Source: Solibacillus isronensis (GTDB lineage Bacteria > Bacillota > Bacilli > Bacillales_A > Planococcaceae). Taken from it: 64,000 nucleotides of DNA. Below the pieces are notes generated by a model. That model made no database searches and had not been told where the DNA came from. It saw only the letters and a list, made by a program, of their open reading frames with translations. This document shows, piece by piece, positions 52,784 to 59,424 of the stretch; position 1 is the first letter of the stretch; every line of letters begins with the position of its first letter. A program made the position numbers and the translations under genes. The stretch lies in NCBI RefSeq assembly GCF_023715405.1, contig NZ_JAMBOC010000001.1:558001-622000 (forward strand), given 5' to 3'.

Positions 52784-53557
52784 GTGATAATACTTAATCA
52801 AAATAATTTTGAAAATTTAAAAAGTACTTTAAACAAAAGCAATATAACATGTCCGACTTTCGTATATTCAATTATGGATGGCTATATACAAGGAACAGTT
52901 TATGCAGACTCTAAATCTCCTAAGTCAGTTCTGATTGGAACAAATTCAGGTATTTATTTTGTGGGAGGAGAGGTAGATAACTTGGATTTTAATAAATTTC
53001 TCTTTGAACTGTATAGGCATAGGAAAAATAATAAATTACGATTCAGTTTATTTTCTACATCGGAAAAATGGAATTGTGCAATAATGAATCAGTTAAAGGA
53101 TGAAATAAAGCAACTAAGCAGATTTTCTTTTGAACATACTGATAAAGAAATAGATAGAAAAATGGCACTATCCAGTGAATATACTATAGAAAAAATAAAC
53201 AAAGAAATAATAAAGAAAAGCTTGGAATTTAATGAAGATTACTATAAAGAATATTGGGGGTCCACGTCAAATTTTATTGAAAAGGGTTTTGGATTCTGTA
53301 TTTTACATAATGAGAAAGTTATTAGTGAATGTTCTGCAATTTTTTCATCTCAAGAATTTGCAGAGATTGATATCATTACTCACAAAGATTATAGAGGAAA
53401 AGGATTAGCAGCTATAATCGCAACCGCATTTATAGAGTATTGTTTGGAAAGTAGTATCATTCCTAAATGGGACTGTGATGTATCAAATGATTCTTCTATA
53501 AAATTAGCAGGAAAATTAGGGTTTGTTACTCCTGTTAACTATTCAATTTTCGTTTAG
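52784..53557 (+). CDS. GNAT acetyltransferase, PF12746-like
   Basis: A 257-residue two-part protein. The N-terminal half (residues 1-130) is the poorly conserved domain of zwittermicin-resistance-type acetyltransferases; the C-terminal half is GNAT, with ITHKDYRGKGLAAIIATAFI near 205 and the end SIKLAGKLGFVTPVNYSIFV. Substrate unknown; relatives include self-resistance enzymes. GTG 52784 follows AAGGTGTG. R29 follows. Confidence 0.85.
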   Translation: MIILNQNNFENLKSTLNKSNITCPTFVYSIMDGYIQGTVYADSKSPKSVLIGTNSGIYFVGGEVDNLDFNKFLFELYRHRKNNKLRFSLFSTSEKWNCAIMNQLKDEIKQLSRFSFEHTDKEIDRKMALSSEYTIEKINKEIIKKSLEFNEDYYKEYWGSTSNFIEKGFGFCILHNEKVISECSAIFSSQEFAEIDIITHKDYRGKGLAAIIATAFIEYCLESSIIPKWDCDVSNDSSIKLAGKLGFVTPVNYSIFV

Positions 53558-53570
53558 AAGCATTAAACTA

Positions 53571-53630
53571 ATTCCCTTTACAACAATTTAGCGCGATTCT
53601 TCAATAAGAAAATCGCGTTTTCCTGTATTA
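53571..53630 (+). repeat. array repeat R29 (last copy)
   Basis: CCTTTACAACAATTTAGCGCG, inner hairpin GATTCTTC/AAGAAAATCGCG, TTTTCC; right arm missing. Confidence 0.8.
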
Positions 53631-53684
53631 TGAAGGTAAATAAATTCCCCAATTATATGAAATGGAAGTTAGGAGTTGAAGAAG

Positions 53685-53876
53685 ATGTTAGATAAAATAA
53701 AAGGTTCATTTACATCTAAGCAATTAATTTGTTCTAATTGTGGTAGAAAAATTGAAGAAGGTGAACGATTTACAGCTAATATAACGATGCCTTCTGAAAA
53801 AAATATGCTGGTCTCAAGATTAGATAATGCAATTGCAAGAACTGCAAACAATGTATTTTGTGAAAGATGTCAGTAA
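53685..53876 (+). CDS. small zinc-ribbon-like protein
   Basis: A 63-residue protein with CSNC near residue 20 and CERC near 60 as zinc knuckles. Same architecture as the 57-residue protein at 29342-29515, with little identity elsewhere. ATG 53685 follows AGGAGTTG. A family-T terminator follows on the plus strand. Last gene of the accessory region. Confidence 0.75.
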   Translation: MLDKIKGSFTSKQLICSNCGRKIEEGERFTANITMPSEKNMLVSRLDNAIARTANNVFCERCQ

Positions 53877-53943
53877 TGGACATAAAAAAATAATTTATAA
53901 AAGAGCAAGAAGCACTGATAAAGTATACAAAATAAACCCAATA

Positions 53944-54023
53944 AACGTTCCTAAATGAAATATTGGGAATAAACCGAAAAGCTATGAACACTGTTAAATC
54001 AGCATTCATAGCTTTTTTTATAG
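53944..54023 (+). terminator. family-T terminator (plus strand)
   Basis: Flank AACGTTCCTAAATGAAATAT, then AGCTATGAACACTGTTAAATC looping to AGCATTCATAGCT, then seven T. The only plus-strand member, downstream of a plus-strand gene. Confidence 0.88.
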
Positions 54024-54204
54024 AACATTACCTAGGCAGTTTTTTATGCACGGAATATAAACATATATGAAGTAACGTAAGTTGAAAATGATAATACTTT
54101 TATATAAAAACCTTAGTTGAAAGTACTTCCTGCCAATTTTAAAGTAAGGACTTACTAAGTGTTTATAAGCTGTGTAAAAAAAGGATTTCTTTTTCATTGA
54201 CTTT

Positions 54205-54220
54205 ATACCTTACGGGGTAT
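54205..54220 (+). promoter_or_regulatory. CstR-type operator 1
   Basis: ATACCTTACGGGGTAT between TTGACT (54197-54202) and an overlapping TATAAT (54218-54223). Confidence 0.7.
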
Positions 54221-54287
54221 AATATAAGAGCAGGAATAGCCGACATACTGATGGCTATTCGGAAGAAATTTTACCGAAATTAAATGT

Positions 54288-54316
54288 TTGACATATACCC
54301 CGAGGGGTAGTAAAGT
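54288..54316 (+). promoter_or_regulatory. promoter with CstR-type operator 2
   Basis: TTGACA (54288-54293), 17-base spacer holding ATACCCCGAGGGGTAG (54295-54310), then TAAAGT (54311-54316). The operator fills the spacer, so repressor binding should block polymerase. It lies 35 bases before cstR. Confidence 0.85.
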
Positions 54317-54350
54317 ATGAGTAACAAATCATTTCAAAAGAGGTGAGCGT

Positions 54351-54611
54351 ATGCAATATGATCCAAAAGTGTTGGCTCGTATGAAAAAGGTCGAAGGGCA
54401 GCTTCGCGGCATTTTACGCATGATGGAAGAAGAAAAGGACTGTAAAGATGTCATTACACAACTAAGTGCTGTCCGCTCTGCTGTTGACCGTACAATCGGT
54501 GTGATCGTAACGGATAACTTAGTGGAGTGTCTTTCAAAAGAAGATGCCGAAACGATGGATAAAAATGCCATGGTTAAACAGGCAGTGGATTTACTAGTAA
54601 AAAGTCGATAA
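54351..54611 (+). CDS. cstR: CstR-like persulfide-sensing repressor (CsoR family)
   Basis: An 86-residue all-helical CsoR/FrmR-family regulator (RMKKVEGQLRGILRMMEEEK). It has Cys31 and Cys60. The copper ligand histidine of true CsoR is absent: the motif reads DNLVEC where CsoR has HxxxC. This is the CstR arrangement, where two cysteines sense persulfides. All downstream genes are sulfur carriers, and operators flank the gene. RBS GAGGTGAG before ATG 54351. Confidence 0.88.
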   Translation: MQYDPKVLARMKKVEGQLRGILRMMEEEKDCKDVITQLSAVRSAVDRTIGVIVTDNLVECLSKEDAETMDKNAMVKQAVDLLVKSR

Positions 54612-54635
54612 GGCTTTTTATTTTTAAAATAAATT

Positions 54636-54651
54636 ATACCTATAGGGGTAG
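54636..54651 (+). promoter_or_regulatory. CstR-type operator 3
   Basis: ATACCTATAGGGGTAG directly upstream of the first DsrE gene; its right end merges with the AGGGGG ribosome binding site. Confidence 0.75.
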
Positions 54652-54662
54652 GGGGACTTGAA

Positions 54663-55139
54663 TTGGAAAAGAAAAGAACAACAATCGTATTATTCAGCGG
54701 TGATTACGACAAGGCGATGGCCGCTTACATTATTGCAAACGGTGCTGCAGCCTATGATCATGAAGTAACAATTTTTCATACTTTCTGGGGTATCAATGCA
54801 TTAAGAAAACAAGAACCGGTAGCGGTTAAAAAAGGTTTCCTTGAAAAAATGTTTGCCAAGATGATGCCACAAGGTGCAGAGAAATTAGGTTTATCAAAAA
54901 TGCAAATGCTAGGCATGGGTCCTAAAATGATCAAGCACGTTATGAATAAGCATAATGCATTGACGTTGACACAGTTAATTGAAATGGCGCAGGAACAGGA
55001 CATTAAGCTTGTGACATGTACAATGACAATGGATTTACTGGGACTTGAAAAAGAAGAATTACTGGACAATATCGAGTATGCTGGTGTGGCCGCTTATTTG
55101 GCGGATGCTGAAGAAGGAAACGTAAACTTATTCATATAA
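54663..55139 (+). CDS. DsrE/DsrF-like sulfur relay protein
   Basis: A 158-residue DsrE-fold protein. It begins TTIVLFSGDYDKAMAAYIIA; the likely sulfur-carrying cysteine is in LVTCTMTMDLLG near residue 118. The middle (KMMPQGAEKLGLSKMQMLGMG) is the insertion typical of DsrE2-type persulfide carriers. Start TTG 54663 follows AGGGGGA. It is expected to pass sulfur between the rhodanese and TusA proteins of this operon. Confidence 0.88.
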   Translation: MEKKRTTIVLFSGDYDKAMAAYIIANGAAAYDHEVTIFHTFWGINALRKQEPVAVKKGFLEKMFAKMMPQGAEKLGLSKMQMLGMGPKMIKHVMNKHNALTLTQLIEMAQEQDIKLVTCTMTMDLLGLEKEELLDNIEYAGVAAYLADAEEGNVNLFI

Positions 55140-55149
55140 GGGGTGACTT

Positions 55150-55491
55150 ATGGAAACAATCTTATTAATCGCCGTAATCGCAGCATTTTTGTTCTGGCGT
55201 ATAAAGCCGGCAAAAGGCGTCCATACGATGACAACGGCACAGCTTAAAACAGTGCTCAATGACAAAGATAAAGTATTTGTCGATGTACGGACACCTGCTG
55301 AGTATAAAGCGCGCAATGTGAAGCAGTTTAAAAATATCCCGCTTGGCTCCGATTTTTCGAAACTGCCAAAGGATAAGGAAATTGTTGTCATTTGCCAGAG
55401 CGGGATGCGTTCGAAACAGGCTTGTAATCAACTGAAAAAATTAGGCTATGAAAGAGTCACGAATGTACGTGGCGGCATGAGTGCATACTAA
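55150..55491 (+). CDS. membrane-anchored rhodanese
   Basis: A 113-residue protein with one N-terminal span (about 3-18) and a single rhodanese domain with the active loop CQSGMRS near residue 82. It should carry persulfide at the membrane face. RBS AAGGGGTG before ATG 55150. Ten bases separate it from the DsrE gene. Confidence 0.92.
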   Translation: METILLIAVIAAFLFWRIKPAKGVHTMTTAQLKTVLNDKDKVFVDVRTPAEYKARNVKQFKNIPLGSDFSKLPKDKEIVVICQSGMRSKQACNQLKKLGYERVTNVRGGMSAY

Positions 55492-55504
55492 GGAGGAAAA
55501 TGTA

Positions 55505-55801
55505 ATGAAAACAATCTTACCAGAACAAGTTCAAGCAAAATTAGAAGCCGGCGAAGCAATTCATTTAATCGATGTTCGCGAAGTGGCGGAAGTAGAAGCA
55601 GGCCATATTCCAGGCGTTACACATATTCCATTAGGATTACTGGAATTCCGCATGCATGAATTGGATAAAAAAATCCCGTATATTATGGTTTGCCGTTCAG
55701 GTGGCCGCAGTGGTCAGGCAACAGCATTTCTGGAGTCACAAGGGTTTGATGTGACGAATATGACAGGCGGTATGCTTGAATGGAACGGCGAAGTAAAATA
55801 A
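55505..55801 (+). CDS. single-domain rhodanese
   Basis: A 98-residue cytosolic sulfurtransferase. DVREVAEVEAGHIPGVTHIP near residue 23 and the active loop CRSGGRS near 64. ATG 55505 follows AAGGAGGA. It precedes operator 4. Confidence 0.93.
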   Translation: MKTILPEQVQAKLEAGEAIHLIDVREVAEVEAGHIPGVTHIPLGLLEFRMHELDKKIPYIMVCRSGGRSGQATAFLESQGFDVTNMTGGMLEWNGEVK

Positions 55802-55819
55802 AAAAATTTAAAATTAATT

Positions 55820-55835
55820 ATACCCTTACTGGTAT
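55820..55835 (+). promoter_or_regulatory. CstR-type operator 4
   Basis: ATACCCTTACTGGTAT, 15 bases before the TusA-rhodanese start. Confidence 0.72.
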
Positions 55836-55850
55836 GAGTGGAGGAGAAAG

Positions 55851-56411
55851 ATGATTAAATCAGACGTACAACTTGATGCAAAAGGTTTAGCTTGCCCAAT
55901 GCCGATTGTGAAAACGAAAAAAGCGATGAATGACGTTGCAGAAGGACAAGTATTGGAAATTCAGGCAACAGACAAAGGCTCGGTAGCAGATTTAGCTGCA
56001 TGGTCGAAAACAGTCGGCCACCAATATATCGGATCAAATGAAGTAAACGGTGTGTTTTATCACTATATCCGTAAATGTAATCCGGAAATCAGTGAAGCAG
56101 CGGAAAAATCTTTTGAACAGACGATTTCAAATGAAGATGCTGTAAAAGAAGAAGGCATGATTCTAGATGTACGTGAAGCAGCAGAATACGCTTTCGGTCA
56201 TATTCCCGGGGCAAAATCAATTCCGATGGGTGAATTGGCACAACGTATGAATGAACTGGACCAAGACCAAACTATTTATGTGATTTGCCGTACAGGTACA
56301 CGCTCAGATATGGCAGCAAAACAACTGGCTGAAGCTGGATTTACAAAAGTATACAACGTCTTGCCTGGAATGACAGGTTATGAAGGCGAATTACAGAAAG
56401 AGGTAGAGTAA
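55851..56411 (+). CDS. TusA-rhodanese fusion (CstA-like)
   Basis: A 186-residue two-domain sulfur carrier. TusA domain with LDAKGLACPMPIVKTKKA (Cys near residue 15), then a rhodanese domain with CRTGTRS near 144. Staphylococcal CstA has TusA, rhodanese and DsrE domains in one chain; here the DsrE part is a separate gene starting one base after this one. RBS GAGGAGAAAG. It moves persulfide sulfur to other acceptors. Confidence 0.9.
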   Translation: MIKSDVQLDAKGLACPMPIVKTKKAMNDVAEGQVLEIQATDKGSVADLAAWSKTVGHQYIGSNEVNGVFYHYIRKCNPEISEAAEKSFEQTISNEDAVKEEGMILDVREAAEYAFGHIPGAKSIPMGELAQRMNELDQDQTIYVICRTGTRSDMAAKQLAEAGFTKVYNVLPGMTGYEGELQKEVE

Positions 56412-56412
56412 T

Positions 56413-56808
56413 ATGACAAACAAAGTAGCAATCATCGCAGCAAACGGCGGTTTATTCGATGCATATAAAGTATTCAATATCGCAACGGCAGCAGCAGCTT
56501 CTGATAAGGAAGTAGAAATTTTCTTCACATTCGAAGGCTTAAACTTAATCCACAAGCAAGGTATGCATGCACTTGAAATGCCTGCAGGTAAAGAACATTT
56601 TGCGGAAGGTTTTGCCAATGCAAATGTACCGGCAATCCCGCAATTAGTAGAAATGGCACAGGATTTAGGTGTGAAATTCATCGCTTGTCAAATGACAATG
56701 GACGTAATGGGTCTGACAAAAGAAGATTTCGTAGATGGTATTGAAGTAGGCGGTGCGGTTACATTCCTTGAATACGCGAAGGATGCAGCACCAACGTTAA
56801 CGTTTTAA
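56413..56808 (+). CDS. DsrE/DsrF-like sulfur relay protein
   Basis: A 131-residue DsrE-fold protein. It begins KVAIIAANGGLFDAYKVFNI; the likely active cysteine is in FIACQMTMDVMGL near residue 96. It directly follows the TusA-rhodanese gene and with it equals the three domains of CstA. RBS AGAGGTAGAG overlaps the previous stop. Confidence 0.9.
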   Translation: MTNKVAIIAANGGLFDAYKVFNIATAAAASDKEVEIFFTFEGLNLIHKQGMHALEMPAGKEHFAEGFANANVPAIPQLVEMAQDLGVKFIACQMTMDVMGLTKEDFVDGIEVGGAVTFLEYAKDAAPTLTF

Positions 56809-56831
56809 TAGAAAAAATTTTAAACAAAAAT

Positions 56832-56847
56832 ATACCTACGGGGGTAA
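56832..56847 (+). promoter_or_regulatory. CstR-type operator 5
   Basis: ATACCTACGGGGGTAA just upstream of the rhodanese-MBL gene; its G-run also serves as ribosome binding site. Confidence 0.72.
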
Positions 56848-56852
56848 TTTAG

Positions 56853-57980
56853 ATGACAGTAACAGCATGGACAGCCGCACAAGTGGCGCGTAAAGTAATT
56901 GAAAACAAAGAATTGTTTATTTTAGATGTTCGTAATGAAGACGCATTTAAAGACTGGAAAATTGACGGTCACAAATTCGAGTACTTAAACATTCCTTACT
57001 TCGATTTATTAGACGGTGTAGAAGAAATTTTACCACAAATCCCAACAGACAAAGAGGTATTGGTTGTATGTGCGAAAGAAGGCTCTTCTATCATGGTCGC
57101 AGAAATGATAGCTGAAGCAGGTCGTGAAGTAGCTTACCTTGAAGGCGGTATGAAATCTTGGTCAATGTACCTTGAGCCAATTAAAGTCGGCGATTTAGCA
57201 AACGGCGGTGAACTATACCAGTTCGTACGTTTAGGAAAAGGCTGTCTTTCTTACATGGCGATTTCTGAAGGCGAAGCGGCGATTATCGACGCAGTACGTT
57301 TCACAGAAGTATTCACGAAGTTCGCTGAAGAAAAAGGTGTTGAGATTAAACACGTTTTCGATACACACTTACACGCTGACCACATTTCTGGTGGTCGTCA
57401 CATCGCTGCAGCTACTGGTGCAACATACTACTTACCACCTAAAGATGCAGAAGAAGTGGTATTTGACTACGCACCACTTGAAGACGGTTTAAAAGTACAA
57501 TTAGGTGCTTCTGAAATCGAAGTAGGCGCACTTTATTCACCTGGTCACACAATCGGTTCAACATCATTTGTCATCGACGGTAAATACTTATTAACAGGTG
57601 ATATCTTATTCATCGATTCAATCGGTCGTCCAGACTTAGCAGGACTTGCTGAAGACTGGGTTGGAGACTTACGCGAAACATTATATTCTCGCTACCGCAC
57701 ATTAGCAGAAGACTTAATCGTGTTACCAGCTCACTTTATGATCATTGACGAGCTGAACGAAGACGGAACAGTAGCAAAACGCCTTGGTGATTTATTTGCT
57801 GAAAACCACGGTTTAAACTTGGAAGACGAAGCAGAATTCCGCTCAATGGTAACAGATAACTTACCACCACAGCCAAACGCTTACCAAGAAATTCGCCACG
57901 TTAACATGGGCAAAATTACACCTGATAACGACGAGCAAACGGAAATGGAGATCGGTCCTAACCGTTGCGCAGTACGCTAA
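56853..57980 (+). CDS. rhodanese-metallo-beta-lactamase fusion, persulfide dioxygenase-like (CstB/ETHE1 type)
   Basis: A 375-residue protein. The N-terminal rhodanese domain (about 1-108) has the loop CAKEGSS near residue 73. The C-terminal metallo-beta-lactamase domain has THLHADH near 173, PGHTIGS near 230 and LTGDILFID near 248, matching ETHE1-type persulfide dioxygenases. In staphylococcal CstB the rhodanese is C-terminal; here the order is reversed. Codon use is strongly biased (TTA, GTA, TAC) as in highly expressed genes. It should oxidise low-molecular-weight persulfides. Confidence 0.88.
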   Translation: MTVTAWTAAQVARKVIENKELFILDVRNEDAFKDWKIDGHKFEYLNIPYFDLLDGVEEILPQIPTDKEVLVVCAKEGSSIMVAEMIAEAGREVAYLEGGMKSWSMYLEPIKVGDLANGGELYQFVRLGKGCLSYMAISEGEAAIIDAVRFTEVFTKFAEEKGVEIKHVFDTHLHADHISGGRHIAAATGATYYLPPKDAEEVVFDYAPLEDGLKVQLGASEIEVGALYSPGHTIGSTSFVIDGKYLLTGDILFIDSIGRPDLAGLAEDWVGDLRETLYSRYRTLAEDLIVLPAHFMIIDELNEDGTVAKRLGDLFAENHGLNLEDEAEFRSMVTDNLPPQPNAYQEIRHVNMGKITPDNDEQTEMEIGPNRCAVR

Positions 57981-58105
57981 TTGAAAGCTGGAAATTGAAA
58001 TGTTAAACCTATGTGTGTCTCACGCTCAAGAGGCACGCAACCGTGTTACACGGGAAACTTATAGATCGCTTACAACAAACAAATTTAAGAATAGAGGAAT
58101 TTCAA

Positions 58106-58333
58106 ATGAATATTACACAAACATTAGATGCAAAAGGTTTAGCATGTCCAATGCCAATCGTAAAAACGAAAAAGGCAATCGATAAAATTAACTCTGGTGA
58201 AGTACTAGAAGTATTAGTAACGGATAAAGGTGCTTTAAATGATTTCAAAGCATGGGCAGGTGCAGGCGGCCACTCTATAGTAGAACAAAAAGAAGAAGCG
58301 GGCGTTCTGTACTTCTATATTCAAAAAGCATAA
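58106..58333 (+). CDS. tusA: TusA-family sulfur carrier
   Basis: A 75-residue TusA protein with LDAKGLACPMPIVKTKKAID (active Cys near residue 13). It is nearly the same as the N-terminal domain of the TusA-rhodanese gene upstream, suggesting local duplication. ATG 58106 follows AGAGGA. Gap of 125 bases to the MBL gene without a terminator. Confidence 0.92.
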   Translation: MNITQTLDAKGLACPMPIVKTKKAIDKINSGEVLEVLVTDKGALNDFKAWAGAGGHSIVEQKEEAGVLYFYIQKA

Positions 58334-58339
58334 AAAAAT

Positions 58340-58412
58340 AGCGGATAGAGACTGATTCTATCCGCTTTATCTTTATTCAGCGGGTGTAGATCACGCCCGT
58401 TGAATAAAGATA
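58340..58412 (+). terminator. tandem hairpins after tusA
   Basis: AGCGGATAGA/TCTATCCGCT (58340-58366) is a terminator-like stem. It is followed by a longer inverted repeat, TATCTTTATTCAGCGGGTG with CACGCCCGTTGAATAAAGATA (58368-58412), around a five-base loop. Confidence 0.8.
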
Positions 58413-58476
58413 GGCCCCGGTTGAAGTAACAAATTCAGCTTAGGCATAATTGAATTTTTTGAAAGAAGGAAAACAT

Positions 58477-59262
58477 ATGGAAATCGATTTATCATTGATG
58501 TATATAGCGGTCATATTTGGACTTGGCTTTATCGGCTCGTTTCTTTCAGGCATGCTCGGTGTCGGCGGTTCGATCATCAAATACCCGATGCTGCTTTACA
58601 TTCCGCCAATGTTCGGTTTAGTCGCATTTACCGCACATGAAGTTTCCGGCATCAGCGCCGTTCAAGTGTTATTCGCCTCGATTGCAGGGGTTTGGGCTTA
58701 CCGGAAAAGCGGGTTACTAAACAAGGATCTTATTTTGTATATGGGTGCCGCGATTTTGGTCGGCAGCTTTATCGGCAGTTACGGTTCCGGATTTTTATCT
58801 GAAGATGCCGTCAATATTGTGTACGGACTACTCGCTGCCATTGCGGCTATCATGATGCTGATTCCAAAGAAAACAGTTGAAGAGCAAACAGAAATTACAT
58901 TCAACAAAGTACTGGCGAGCTCCCTTGCGCTAATTGTCGGAGTAGGTTCCGGAATTGTCGGGGCAGCAGGCGGATTTTTACTCGTTCCGATTATGCTGAC
59001 GGTGCTGAAAATTCCAACGCGCATCACGATTGCAACAAGTTTGGCCATTACGTTCATCTCATCAATCGGCGGCAGTATCGGCAAAGTGATGACTGGCCAA
59101 GTAGAATATTGGCCGGCTTTCATCATGATTATTGCAAGTATTATCGCGGCCCCGCTTGGGGCAAAGGTCGGACAGAAAATGAATGTTAAAATCCTGCAAT
59201 GGCTCCTTGCGATTATGATCGGTGCCACAGCTATTAAAATTTGGGTAGATATTTTACAATAA
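58477..59262 (+). CDS. TauE/SafE family sulfite/sulfur-compound exporter
   Basis: A 261-residue protein with about eight spans and two repeats of the TauE motif: [16 protein letters not shown] near residue 26 and [20 protein letters not shown] near 151. Such proteins sit next to persulfide operons and are thought to export sulfite or related products. ATG 58477 follows AGAAGGA. It lies beyond the tusA terminator but fits the operon's function. Confidence 0.9.
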   Translation: MEIDLSLMYIAVIFGLGFIGSFLSGMLGVGGSIIKYPMLLYIPPMFGLVAFTAHEVSGISAVQVLFASIAGVWAYRKSGLLNKDLILYMGAAILVGSFIGSYGSGFLSEDAVNIVYGLLAAIAAIMMLIPKKTVEEQTEITFNKVLASSLALIVGVGSGIVGAAGGFLLVPIMLTVLKIPTRITIATSLAITFISSIGGSIGKVMTGQVEYWPAFIMIIASIIAAPLGAKVGQKMNVKILQWLLAIMIGATAIKIWVDILQ

Positions 59263-59274
59263 TAATAGACTAGA

Positions 59275-59310
59275 AAGAGGGGAGCGTCAGTTTAAGCTCC
59301 TCTCTTTTTG
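59275..59310 (+). terminator. rho-independent terminator
   Basis: AGAGGGGAGC and GCTCCTCTCT arms followed by TTTTT. Confidence 0.88.
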
Positions 59311-59314
59311 CATT

Positions 59315-59392
59315 TTCACAATGGCTCAATACATCTTTACAAATCTAGCATTCCAGATTTACAAAAGAACTTTACAATGAAATCGAATTACA
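59315..59392 (+). promoter_or_regulatory. PhoP-box-like repeats upstream of alkaline phosphatase
   Basis: TTCACA at 59315, TTTACA at 59336, 59358 and 59371 and ATTACA at 59387 resemble the TT(A/T/C)ACA boxes bound by PhoP in Bacillus, partly at helical (21-22 base) spacing. Phosphate-starvation control of the gene makes sense but is inferred. Confidence 0.55.
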
Positions 59393-59424
59393 AATTAGCG
59401 GTTGCTTAGGAGGATATTTCATTG

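Noticed and set aside
23461-53630. CRISPR array
   Set aside because: The repeats are about 70 bases, diverged, and separated by whole genes of differing length rather than uniform short spacers.
23461-53630. Repeats as simple terminators only
   Set aside because: They do look able to terminate plus-strand transcription, but they keep the same orientation beside minus-strand genes and conserve outer arms that termination does not need.
58000-58185. 61-codon frame between the MBL gene and tusA
   Set aside because: It overlaps tusA in another frame, which has the conserved CPMP motif and a ribosome binding site.
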